This document shows, piece by piece, positions 23,495 through 33,211 of a stretch of DNA of 64,000 nucleotides (within the stretch, counting starts at the first letter, position 1; each line of letters begins with the position of its first letter). Location: NCBI GenBank assembly GCA_007922195.1, contig ML681996.1, forward strand, positions 20,836,693 through 20,900,692. The letters are read 5' to 3'. The notes below the pieces were generated by a model. That model made no database searches, was not told where the DNA came from, and worked only from the letters and a program-made list of their open reading frames with translations. Position numbers and translations under genes: made by a program. Origin of the DNA: Podocnemis expansa (taxonomy: Eukaryota; Chordata; Testudines; Podocnemididae).

Positions 23495-24001
23495 AGATCT
23501 AGAGGGGCAGCCATGTTACTCTAGTTCAGTAAAACAAACAAGGACTCCTGTGTCATTAAAAGGCTAACAAATATATGTATATTGCATGAGCCTTTGTAGG
23601 AGAAAATTCCACTTTGTCATGTGCTTTAAAGATGGGGAAACTTACAGAATGAGAGGAAATAAACACAGGGAAGTGTAAATCATGGGAGCAGGTCACACTG
23701 TAACAGCAAATCTAAACAGCTGTAAAGATTCAAACACTGGAGAACAGCATACAGAGGGAGATGAGGTGATTTGACCTCATGTCCCTCTGTATGCTGTTCT
23801 CCAGTGTTTGAATCCTTATGACTGTTTTGATTTCCTGTTAGTGTGACCTGTTCCCATGACTTAAATGCAGGGGAATGTATTTTCTACCATTCTGTAAGTT
23901 CCCCCATCTTCAAAGTGTCTGACAAAGTGGGATTTTCTCCCAGGAAAGCTCATGCAATAAATATATTTATTAGTCTTTTAGTGCCACAGGATTCCTTGTT
24001 T
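23495..24001 (+). mobile_element. foldback retroelement, full-length, 12-bp duplication
   Basis: A 507-bp copy flanked by TAAAAGAATCCA at 23483-23494 and 24002-24013. Order: head (AGATCTAGAGGGGCAGCCAT), arm 1 (ACAAGGACTCCTGTG...), a long stem including ATACAGAGGGAGATGAGG near 23752, then the inverse stem and arm 2 ending CACAGGATTCCTTGTTT. The whole body after the head folds back on itself with a turn near 23765-23775. Hammerhead-like motif in arm 2 (23915-23955): CTGACAA (key G changed to A) but GAAAGCTCATGC intact. Confidence 0.9.
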
Positions 24002-24013
24002 TAAAAGAATCCA

Positions 24014-24278
24014 GTGCTCTTTGAAGTGTGGATGTTTCACATGAAATGGAAATTTTGGAAACATGGAGATATATTTCTGACAGAAAATTTGCTCCCTGTG
24101 GCCATGGCAGTGTTACCTACTTAGCCCACCAACTAGGGGTATGCTCATTTATTTGTGTTATTTACTTTGAGGGGAGGGGGAAAGGTTGCAGTTCTATTAC
24201 TGTACTGCTTGTGTCACTTGTGTTTCTATATGGAACTCACTTATCCCTTCTGCAAGCTCCCTCCCAAGGAAGGATGGG
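24014..24278. other. unique sequence, no gene seen
   Basis: Short unique stretch between the foldback and the left DIRS terminus. Confidence 0.5.
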
Positions 24279-24512
24279 TTACTTACCAGTAACCATCCTT
24301 CTTCAAGATGGGCTACTCACATACATTCAGAGTTAGGTGTCTACTTGCCACAGTGCATGATTGGTCAGAAACTTTTAGCCCTAGCCTGTCAGAGCAGGGT
24401 CAGCGGCCAATGCCACCTCTGGCCACTCCTGTGGCTATATACATGGCCCTGACCCTGATCCTCCTCAGTCCCTTCTGGTCACCAACTCTGGTGGGAGTGT
24501 GCTGAATGTCTG
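24279..24512. repeat. left terminal repeat of DIRS A
   Basis: It pairs as an inverted repeat with 30415-30579 (shared ACACCTAAC, GACCAATC and AGGGTCAGGGCCAT parts) and is homologous to 31253-31450 of DIRS B. It is cut by the hAT MITE at 24513. Confidence 0.8.
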
Positions 24513-25034
24513 CAGGGCTGTCCTTAGGGTAGGATGACCAGCTGCCCAGGGCCCCGCGCTTTGGGGGATGCCATGCAGCTGCACCGCTGCCCACCCCCCA
24601 TGCTGGGGCCGGGCAAATGGCCAAAAGGATGGCTCAATGCAGCGCTGCTGGTCCCTCCACTCCCCCTTCCCGCCATGCATGCTGCTCTGGACTCCCCGCT
24701 GCAGCAGCCGGGAGGGGGCAGGAAACAGCATGGAGCTGGTATCCCTGCACCCCCCACCACTGCCACCCTGGGCACACTGCCTCTCAGCCTCTCCCTGCTG
24801 CTCCAGCACAGAGCCCAGAGCAGTGCGTGTGGCAAAGAGGGGGTGTGGCCAGACCAGCAGCGCTCCACCGGGCTGCCCTTTTGGCTGCTCACTCACTCCC
24901 AGCACGTGGGGGCCAGCGCAGGGGTCTGCTTCTCCCCTGGGCTGGCTGGCCCCATCCCCCATGCCGGGGGGCCCCACAAAGGGCGATTTGCCTGGGGCTC
25001 CGCATCCCTAGGGATGGCCCTGGGGGCAGCCCTC
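24513..25034. mobile_element. hAT-type MITE in the DIRS A end
   Basis: GC-rich 522-bp element with termini CAGGGCTGTCCTTAGG and the inverse of GAGGGCTGCCCCC. It is flanked by AATGTCTG (24505-24512) and AATGTATG (25035-25042), an 8-bp duplication with one mismatch, as expected for hAT. Removing it rebuilds the DIRS sequence as seen in element B at 31488-31510. The long open frames inside are GC-composition artefacts. Confidence 0.85.
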
Positions 25035-25042
25035 AATGTATG

Positions 25043-25150
25043 GGAGTAGCCCATCTCGAAGGAGGATGGTTACTGGTAAGCAGCCCGCCATTCTTCTTTG
25101 AGCACTGCTCACATCATTCAGTGTTAGGTGACTACCCATACCATGGACGG
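25043..25150. repeat. internal complementary region of DIRS A
   Basis: CTCGAAGGAGGATGGTTACT (inverse of the left end) is followed by CTTTGAGCACTGCTCACATC and TTCAGTGTTAGGTGACTACC (inverse of the right end). In DIRS elements this region templates circle closure during replication. Confidence 0.75.
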
Positions 25151-25229
25151 TGGGCGGAGTTGGGGTTTCTGACTTCAGCATGGCTGTCCCCATAAAGGCA
25201 ATCCAAAGGCATGGCAAGATGCCTGAATA

Positions 25230-28080
25230 ATAGGCTTTTTGGCCTACCTGAAGCGGATGTACCGTAATTCTTGAATGTCCCGAGGAAAGTTGAATAAGGG
25301 GACCAGAGAGAGGTTGTGTGTCACCCTGACTTGAAGGTTAGATGTATCAATTTTTGGCTGTTCTAAAAACTCTGGATGGCAGAGGTGCCTGAAAAGGGAA
25401 GGGAGGCTTCTCAGTTCTCCTAGAGAAAAATGCTCCGGTATTCTGAAGGTAGGGCATACTTACTGGGCCATCCTGACTGTTTTGGGGCCTCTCAATATTA
25501 AGTGTGGTAAGACCAACAAGAAACTGGGAAAGTGCCTCTCTGAGGAGACTAGTGAAAGGAAGTGCATTACTTATTCTGAAGGTGAGATGTAATTATTGGG
25601 GCTTCCTAACTACTTTGGGCCCCTCGATTCTAAGTATGGTAAAGAACATCAAACGAAAAAAGGAGGAAGCCCAGGACTTGGACTATCCAGCATGAGGTGA
25701 ATGGCTCTCACTTCCCTGGAGGTAAGGGTTAGGATAAGGCCTACCTTCCCACTCTAGATGGGTAGTGGCACTATGATCTGTGAAAGTTAGGAAACATGGT
25801 GAAAGTGCTGAACAAAACTGCTCTAATAGGGTGGTCCCAATTGGAGAGGGAGTCACCGTCATGGCTAAGAGTGGGAAGCAAGGGGGAAAAGGGCTAATGT
25901 TGACACCAACCTGGAACCAAGAAGGTAAGTATGACTTCTGGATCCCTGCCGCAAGCTGGAACAATCGAGATGCACACTGCCCAAGGTGCTGATGGGGGGT
26001 CATTGACCTCTAGGAATAATCTTACTAGGGTCTGTGAGTACGAACTCAGAGTTGACCCCCTCCCATGGGGGTAGAAGTGACCCTGAATCATCAAGGGAGG
26101 TACAAACTGCAAACAATGGTCTGTGTGAAAATACTGAAACCAAAAGGGAAAAAGGGGAGTTTCTTGTCTCAAAATATCCCCTCCCCACTGGGAGAATGGA
26201 AGTGGACCCCTGGATGCTGGGGTCAAGATCCAGGGTAGCAAGAAAACAAAGAATAAATGATTAAAAATTGGCAAGCAACTAGAGGCCGACCTTCCCATAT
26301 GCCAGTGCTCCTCTTCCCATGTGCGCAAGGGAGAGCTATGAGCTGTGCTAACAGGAGTTCCCCTAAACTGCTGTGGTGAGTGTATGGGGACGTAAGATAC
26401 CCAACAGCCTCTAGGGATTAAAGTGTGGAACTCCATAGGGTTGCAAAGGGATGAAGTTCAGGAAACTGTGTAACTCACTTACTACAGGGTAAGCTTTGGA
26501 CACTGAAGTGAAGCAAACAGTATCCCAAAGCTTTCCATGGAACCTGAGTGAGGCTATTTCCTCACACCAGTCACTCTCCATAGCTGGGAAAGATGGGGGT
26601 GGGGGCGTGTCTCCCTTAGGCATAGCAGTGTAATACCTAAGTGCTTCCATCCCTCCTCTTACCAGGATCAAGGAGGTCTGAGACCACCTCTCGACCAGAA
26701 GCATGGTGGAAAGATGGAAAGAAAGAGATCATTGGAGTCCAGTTCCCCCTGCAGATTGGGGGGGAAATACCACCCAGAGAAGCAGCATGACTCTGTTTGA
26801 GAGTTACGCAGCAGAAGATGCATTATTCACAAACAGAAGAGACACAAATAGTCCTGTGATGGGATATGCCTAACAAATAAGGAGTTGGGTAGGCATATAA
26901 ATTGGGGAGATACCTAAGTAGGTTACCCCTGAGAGCAGAGATGCCCCACCACTCTTAACTGAAAGACGAACTTCCCTCAGAGCCCTAGAAACCCTTGGAT
27001 CTCCCATGGGGAAATGTGGAAACCTTAGCACGAAGAGGGATCTATCGGCCTTGCTCCTCTGACGATGATGGATAGTTCTTCCCAAGGAGTAGGGGTAGCA
27101 AGATGGACTGATCTGAAGGTTTTACACTAGAAGAGGGGTAGGGTTATGATGCAGTTACTAGGATACCCCTGCTTATGGGTCCAGGAAAACCCAAGAGGTT
27201 TATGGGAGGCCCTGTTGAGAGAGAGGGAGAGAAAAGGGCCCACAGGGGCATGACTCTAGAGGTGCCTATTGACTAGCACCAGAGTCACTTGGCCCCTGTC
27301 CCCGTTAGTGTAAACTATGTGGTTTGAAAAGGGAGAGTGGTAGACTGGTCACCATCCCTTTAAGGAATGCCATATGCAAAACTATGGAAGGTCATCAGCT
27401 AAAACACAATGGTGGGCGACCCTGGTAGTCCGTGAGAATGGTTATGAATAGGTGAGGTATTCTACCAGTGCGTTCCCTCACAGTAACTGAGGGGTCAGAT
27501 AAAAGGGCCCTGAGATCTGCAGATGTAGGGTATGAGGCACCATAAGGCATCACACTGACCAACAACTGAGGTTGTATAGACCCAGCCCTAATGACTGTGA
27601 GGCCAGGATTGTGATTACTGGGTGGAAGGTATGTCCTGTATGTAAGGACATTCAGCACTGCAGCTAAAACATGCTCTGGGCAAATGTGGGGTCTGGGTGA
27701 AGTGATGTTTCAAGTGGCTGGAGTCACCAGGAATTTATCAGGCCATGAGATGGTGAAGAGGGAGGATGTAGGAGCGTGTTTGAACATCCATGGACTAAGG
27801 GGGTCCTATGGGCATCTAGTTAGGGGCTATAAGATCCTAGATGATAATGAGGGGGAGATTTGACTTGAGTGCCCAGAGCCAGTCTGCAGGCCTCGGACTG
27901 TTTGGCTGGGAGGGCAAGGATTGGGGAAGAAAGGGACTCTGAGTATAAGGATAGGATAGCCTGAGATAGGTTATCTTACCCTCTTGTGTAGAAGAGGGGT
28001 TTATATGAACCCAGGGGTGGTGCTTCCCACCCCTTAGCTGTGGGTGGGCCCCACATAGGGTCCCTGCCACCGATTTCTGA
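25230..28080 (-). other. unidentified 2.9-kb interior of DIRS A
   Basis: It sits where DIRS B has RT, RNase H and tyrosine recombinase and is about the same length, yet on neither strand do I see a YLDD box, an RNase H TDAS box or the recombinase HxxR...Y pattern. The plus strand is purine-rich with a recurring TATTCTGAAGGT(A/G)(A/G)G phrase (near 25440 and 25578, each followed by GGGCATA or GAGATGT and a TACTTTGGG/TGTTTTGGGG segment), so part of it is an internal duplication about 140 bp apart. The longest minus open frame (25894-26436) has one hydrophobic stretch but no family I know. Confidence 0.5.
25435..25650. repeat. diverged direct repeat, about 137-bp spacing
   Basis: TATTCTGAAGGTAGGGCATA (25439) and TATTCTGAAGGTGAGATGTA (25573) head two similar stretches, each with a downstream GGCCTCTCAATATTAAGTGTGG or GGGCCCCTCGATTCTAAGTATGG phrase in matching positions. 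Confidence 0.65.
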
Positions 28081-28099
28081 GGGGTTGTTAAGGTAGAGA

Positions 28100-30366
28100 T
28101 AGATGGGGGAGGGGTTGGCACCAGGAGAAGCCTTTCATATGAGGGCAGGGGCATCCTAAGGGGAGGCCTCCTGTGGAGAAAGGAATCTAGGGTCCCCAAG
28201 GTGCTGATCTTGTTCCCCATGAGGCAGAGAAGGCCTTGTTCAGCCTTCTCCATGTTGGCATGGGCTAGGAGGGCGACTAGGCATCCATGATGGAAGCATG
28301 CCCAAGGATTGGAGGGCTGATCTGGGGTCCCTACCACCATGTAACAGGAGGTCTGAATCCTCTGTGAACAATGATGACGCCGTGAAGGGGAGGTCCTGAA
28401 TATCCTGTTGTGCATCCTGAGCCAGGCCTGCCTCATGAAACTATGCCATGCGTCTCATCATAATGGCTGAGGCTGCTCCCTGACTCACCATATTTGAGGC
28501 ATCCCATGCAGCCAAGAGCGAGTCTCAGGATGCCATCATGCCCTCCTCTAGGAGGGAGTTGTAGTCCTTCCTATGCTCCTGTGGGAGGAGGTCTCTGAAT
28601 CATTTTAAGGACTTCCAGATATCAGGCTGTACTTTCCCACTAGCACCTGATGGTTCACAATCCAGAATCGGAAGGCAGAGGTTGAGTATAAAAAAAACAA
28701 CAAGCAGTTGTGTGGCACTTTAAGACTAACAGATTTATTTTTTGCATGAGCTTTCGGGGGAGAAGATCCCACTTTCTCAGATGCTTCGAAGATGGGTGAA
28801 CTTACAGAAAGGAATGAAACTAAATGCAAGGGGGTGTAAAACGGCTATCCCTTTGGAAACTGACAAGAGGTTGAGTATACCTTCCTGCCCATAATCTCTA
28901 GTTGTCTTGCCTCCCTGGATCTTGGCATGAGATCCAAGGAGGATTGGGTCCCATGCCCTAGGGTGGCTTCTGTCACTCAGGGACTCAGGCTCAGGCAGTT
29001 AACCAAGAAAGGAAAATCCTGCAGTGGTACCTGGTACTTGTGCCCTGCTACATCCGAGACCGGAGGAATAGAAGCAGGGCTTTGACAGCAAGTTCTAGCG
29101 AGGTAATATACACTAGCACCGCTATTGCGTTTCGGAAGGATGTTAACCCAGGGTCAAGCAGAGGAGCCTGGTCCCCCCGATGGGCTCAACCTCTAGATCT
29201 GTGTGCATGGTGACGCAGCATAGGAGGTTGAAGTGGGCCATGGTGTCTTCCCTATATGACCCTGGCCTAGGTTTTAAAGCCCTATCTAGGCTTATAAGTG
29301 GAGTCAATATGGTCCCTGCCTCTTTGGTACCATGGGAAGTTGGCTAAATGGGGACTTCCCATGGTACGGACCACTCATGAGGCTGATTCCAGTAGGAATT
29401 TGGTGCCAGTGATACTTCCCAAGCCTGTATACCCCTTCAAGAGGGAATGATCTCCTTGAGGCTCAGGGAACATGAACTTTTTCACATTGCCAGGATGGAG
29501 GACTGGTTTCAGCACTGGTACGTAGGGATGGTGCCAGGGATATAGTGGCACTATGGTGATGGGGGAAGGAGAGCACATTCTATGGCGCTTGAGTGTAGGA
29601 CCTGGGCCAGTGCCAACAGGCATCTTGGGCGAAACTCCTTCCCATTGTGGTGCTGGAGGGCTCGGCACAGTACTAGGAGATGGAGAGTAGTGCCACCCTG
29701 GTGCAGTCCATTTCCCTGAGAGGAAAGTAGGCTTTCCTCTCTACTTTGGAGGCTCGGGAGGAGGAGGTGTTGGCAAGAGTAAGAGGTCCTTTGCTGCCTC
29801 AAAGGCCTCCGGGGTGGTGGGGATCTCCACCGTCTCCTGGTCCCAGTACTAAGAAGGACCTGGACAGGGGAACTGGATCAGCACCTGTGCTTTGGTGCCG
29901 ATGTAGAAGCCAATTGCATCATCTTCTGCTCCCATGGGGAGCAGCACCAAGAGGACCCTGGTGCCAATCTGGCACATGGTGCTGGCACAAAAGGTGACCC
30001 CAGTTCTCCAGGGATAGGCTGCTGTACTTGCTCCAGGGCCAACGCACAACACCTCTACTCCTTGTCTTTTAGCTTCCTCGGTTTAAAGGATTGACAGATG
30101 TAGCATTCGGTGGCCTGGTGCAACTCACCCAGGTACTGAAGGCACTTCTTGTGGGGGTTGTCCTGCAGGAAGGCCTTGTTGCAAGCAGTGCAGGGTTTGA
30201 AACCTGTCATCATTAGCAGTTGTTGGGAGTTGTTTTGTGGCTCTGAACTTGTGCACTCAGTAAAAGCACTGGTTCTTGGTGGAACGATGTCCACAAATAT
30301 ACCTTCCAGATTGAATGGGCAGCTCATACGCAGCAAAACAACAGGCATTTGCATGATTGCAAGTAA
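28100..30366 (-). pseudogene. DIRS A gag relic
   Basis: The N-terminal part (30055-30354) resembles the DIRS B gag start: both have DNPHKKC/DDPHKKC, then a CCHC-knuckle region and CQSFK. The knuckle is damaged here: the second Cys is Tyr (CLQYLGELHQATEC). The middle is a proline-rich, decayed stretch. The C-terminal part around 28380-28600 matches B gag (NSLLEEG for ALLEEG, AAWDA for ATWDA, DIQDLPF for IIQDLSF). Multiple stops and frameshifts plus a foldback insertion at 28691-28865. Probable role when intact: nucleic-acid-binding structural protein. Confidence 0.75.
28691..28865 (-). mobile_element. foldback retroelement with 14-bp duplication
   Basis: Flanked by AGAGGTTGAGTATA at 28677-28690 and 28866-28879. 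On the minus strand a short head (GTTTCCAAAGGGATAGCC) passes directly into the central part, and only the second arm remains, ending GTGCCACACAACTGCTTGTT and a T-run. The hammerhead-like motif of this arm reads CTGAGAA (key G lost), with GAAAGCTCATGC intact. Confidence 0.9.
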
Positions 30367-30414
30367 AAGGCTGTTCCAAAATCTTCACTGAGGGCGGAAA
30401 AAGGAACTGAGGAG

Positions 30415-30579
30415 GATCAGGGTCAGGGCCATATATATAGCCACAGGAGTGGCCATAGGGGGTGTCGGCCACCGACCCTGCACTGACAGGCTAGAGCTAA
30501 AAGTTTCTGACCAATCGTGCACTGCAGCATTTAGACACCTAACACTGAATGATGCAAGCATTGCTTGAAGAACCACCCT
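30415..30579. repeat. right terminal repeat of DIRS A
   Basis: Inverse of the left end at 24279-24512, ending at about CAAGCATTGCTTGAAGAACC. The gag frame starts just inside it on the minus strand. Confidence 0.75.
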
Positions 30580-31240
30580 TGCAGGACCTCAGCTTCCCAG
30601 GACTGGATTCTTCCAACCCCAGATTCAAATAACAACCCACATTTTATTGCTAAGAACCTAAAATTTACAATAATAGTAATAATTACAAAAGGAGAGACGA
30701 ATACCCAGTTACAGCATCAATAACCGTACAAGGAAAGAGAATCACTCAGTTACAATATTACCTAGATTCTATTGTATCAGGCCTAAAGAAAGAGACAGAG
30801 AGTTATATCTGAACAAAAGAGATGAAGAAAGAGAGACATGGTGTGGGGGTGGGGGGAGGAGGCAATGTCTCATCACTCTGTAGCAGAAAGTTTCCCAGGA
30901 AACACCATGTTGGATGAAAGCAGGCAGTCAGGGTTTTTGTAGGGAAGAACAGTTGTTCAAGGCAGAACACTAGTGTTTTTAGGGCAAATGATGACTTCTT
31001 TAAGTGGACAATTCACATTCCTGGACATGGTGATGGTTCAGGGAAGCTCACAGTACAGTCAGGCAGATTCAGTATTTTGGATCTCAATTAGCATGTCTAT
31101 GACTAGAATGGTCTGACATGGCACGGGCAGGGGGAATTCAAACATCAAGATGGTAGTTTAAAACCACAAAGCCATTTCTTGAAGTCACCCGCCCCACTCC
31201 CTGCTCACTTACAAATAGGGGAGAGGTTCTGTCTCTCACA
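30580..31240 (-). mobile_element. probable solo ERV-type LTR
   Basis: On the minus strand the block begins TGTGAGAGACAG at 31240 and ends GAGGTCCTGCA at 30580, that is TG...CA, about 660 bp. It has an AATAAA signal (inverse at about 30634-30645, TTTTATTGC) near its 3' end, as in LTRs. It lies exactly between the two DIRS elements. I did not find a matching target duplication, so the boundaries are uncertain. Confidence 0.5.
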
Positions 31241-31252
31241 GCATTAAAGCGG

Positions 31253-31450
31253 TTACTTACCAGTAACCATCCTTCTTCGAGATGGGCTGCTCACATACAT
31301 TGAGATACCGGTGTACGTGCCGCAGTGCATGACAGTTCAGAAAGTCTTCAAGTTCAGCCTATCAGGTCAGGGCACACAGCCAACTCCCCCTCCTTGCTGC
31401 AGCCACGGCTATAAAGGTGACTGTGACCCTGACCCTCCCAGTACCATATA
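31253..31450. repeat. left terminal repeat of DIRS B
   Basis: Starts TTACTTACCAGTAACCATCC; inverted counterpart at 36825-36995; homologous to the DIRS A left end at 24279. Confidence 0.85.
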
Positions 31451-31484
31451 CCTTTGCCAACTCTAATGGTGCAGATGTTGGGAG

Positions 31485-31600
31485 GCGCCTGAATGTATGT
31501 GAGCAGCCCATTTCAAAGAAGGACAGTTACTGGTAAGTAACCAACCCTTCTCCTTCGAGCGCTGCTCACATCATTCAGATACAGATGACTGCTAGCCGTA
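31485..31600. repeat. internal complementary region of DIRS B
   Basis: TTCAAAGAAGGACAGTTACT (inverse of the left end) runs into CTTCTCCTTCGAGCGCTGCT and CACATCATTCAGATACAG (inverse of the right end), the same circle-junction layout as in element A. Confidence 0.8.
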
Positions 31601-31620
31601 CCCAAGGATGGTGGGAGGAG

Positions 31621-32720
31621 TTACAGTCCACCCACACTGAGCACAGTTCTGCCCAAAGCGGCATCATCTCTAGCCTGTTGGGCAATGGCGTAGTGCGTCA
31701 TGAAGGTATGTATCGACGACCACGTAGTGGCCCTGCAGACCTCTTGGATTGGGACCTTGGTGAAGAAGGCTGCAGAAGACACCTGAGCCCTAGTAGAATG
31801 GGCCCTCACAGATTCAGGGAGGGGTGTATTCGACCTTCCATAGCAGTCCTTGATACAGTTCACAATCCATCTGGAGATGCACTGAAAGGAGACTGGACGT
31901 CCCTTCATGCGTTCAGCAACCACCACAAACAGCTGAGAGGTCTTGCGGAAGGGTCGCATGCGCACAATGTAAGTCCAGAGCGCTCGCCGCTCATCTAAGG
32001 TGTGCCACTACCTCTGGTTCTCCGTGACCTGAGGGTCAGGGAAGAATACTGGGAGACAGATTTCCTGGTTCATGTGGAAGGGGGTGGTGAACTTCGGGAG
32101 GAAAGAAAGATGGTGACGAAGGACGACATTGTCCAGGTAGAACCTCATGTACGGGGGTTCCGAAGAAAGGGCTCGCAGTTCTGAAACCCTTCTGGCTGCA
32201 GTAATGGCCATGAGGAAGGCCACTTTCCATGACAGAACCAACTGGGTGGCTGAGTTCAGGGGTTTGTAGGGTGGCTCTTTTAGAGCCCGGAGGACCAAGT
32301 TCAGATCACACTAGGTGTGGGGACACAGGGCTGGGGAAAAACCTTGTCTACTGCCTTTAGAAATCTCACGGAGGTAGAATGTGAAAAAAGTGAGGCACCG
32401 TCCACCCTCTCATGAAGGGCTGAGATGGCTGCTAGGTGGACCCTGAGTGAGCATGGACAGAGGCCTTTCTCTCTGAGGTCTAGTAAATAATCCAGAATTA
32501 CACAGATTAGCACTGAGGCAGGGTCTATACCTTTGCCATGGGCCCACATGAAAAAGCATTTCCATTTGGCCATGTATGTTGATCTGGTGGAGGGTTTTCT
32601 GTTACCAATCAAGACCTTTTTAACCCTGTCCGAGCAGTGTCTCTCCTGCTCATTGAGCCAGAGATCATCCAGGCCGTCAGATGTAGGAGGCCTGGGTTCA
32701 GGTGCTGGAGGCGCCCCGCG
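31621..32720 (-). pseudogene. DIRS B tyrosine recombinase
   Basis: Integrates the circular DNA intermediate of DIRS elements, replacing a DDE integrase. The N-terminal part starts near 32720 (LNEQERHCSDRVKKVL), with a core-binding region (STRSTYMAKWKCFFMW). After a frame change near 32300 the catalytic domain runs in one frame to 31621: ITAARRVSEL gives the first catalytic Arg (about 32188-32193), RAHSTRAQ gives the HxxR pair (31789-31800), and WSSIHTFMTHY gives the His/Trp region and the nucleophilic Tyr (31690-31692). Defects: a frameshift near 32300 and one TAG near 32005. All catalytic positions look conserved. Confidence 0.85.
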
Positions 32721-33211
32721 TCCTGAATCAGGAGGTCCGCCCACAGAGGGAGGTGGAGTGGGATTCTTATGGACATGTCCTGCAGGAGCGGGAACCAGTG
32801 TTGTTTGGGCCAATCTGGGGCTATCAGAATAATGTGTGCTCCGTCTGCAAGAGTCTTCAGGAGCACCCTCTGTATCAAAGGAATTGGTGGGAAGGCATAC
32901 ATCAGGACCTCTGCCCAAATGATGAGAAAGGCATCGCTGAGCGAACCCTCCTCCCGACCCTGGAGAGAACAGAACTGAGGACACTTGCAGTTCTGTTGTT
33001 TTGCGAATAAGTCTACCTCAGGGGGTTCCCATTTGTCTATCAGCAGGGAAAATACCTCGTTGTGGAAAGACCACTCATGGTTCGCTAAGGGCCTCGTGCT
33101 GAGTGAGTCTGCAAGGGCATTGTCCACTCCCGGTAAGTGGGCAGCTACTGGTATGAAGTGGTAGTCTATGGCCAGCTGCCAGAGTTTGGATACTTCCTCG
33201 CACAGAGCCAA
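32700..33211 (-). pseudogene. DIRS B RNase H end and conserved DIRS domain
   Basis: AHLPGVDNALADSLS is the C-terminal RNase H motif (HxPGxxNxxAD). It is followed by EVDLFAKQQN and IAPDWPKQHWFPLL, segments found in DIRS-group polyproteins between RNase H and recombinase. Open for about 200 codons but out of frame with the upstream RNase H, so a frameshift lies near 33200. Confidence 0.75.

Larger units (their letters stand above)
24279..30579 (-). mobile_element. DIRS-type element A, defective, unknown interior
   Basis: The left terminus starts TTACTTACCAGTAACC (24279). The right terminus (about 30415-30579) is its inverted counterpart (GGTCAGGGCCATATATATAG ... GACCAATCGTGCACTGCAG). An internal complementary region at about 25043-25150 carries the inverse of the left end joined to the inverse of the right end, the circle-junction hallmark of DIRS elements. 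A gag relic occupies 28.1-30.36 kb. The 25.23-28.1 kb interior has no RT, RNase H or tyrosine recombinase that I can recognise. Nested inserts: a hAT MITE (24513-25034) and a foldback (28691-28865). Confidence 0.8.

Noticed and set aside
24465..25195. Overlapping open frames of 120-190 codons on both strands
   Set aside because: They fall in the GC-rich hAT MITE and run on both strands at once; stop-poor composition explains them.
25894..26436. 180-codon minus-strand frame with a hydrophobic stretch, considered as an envelope-like protein
   Set aside because: No signal-peptide context, no fusion or cleavage motif, no cysteine pattern, and neighbouring frames are riddled with stops; I cannot support it.
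27837..28436. 199-codon minus-strand frame
   Set aside because: Its first third overlaps the DIRS A gag relic in a shifted frame; it is a shadow of that gene.
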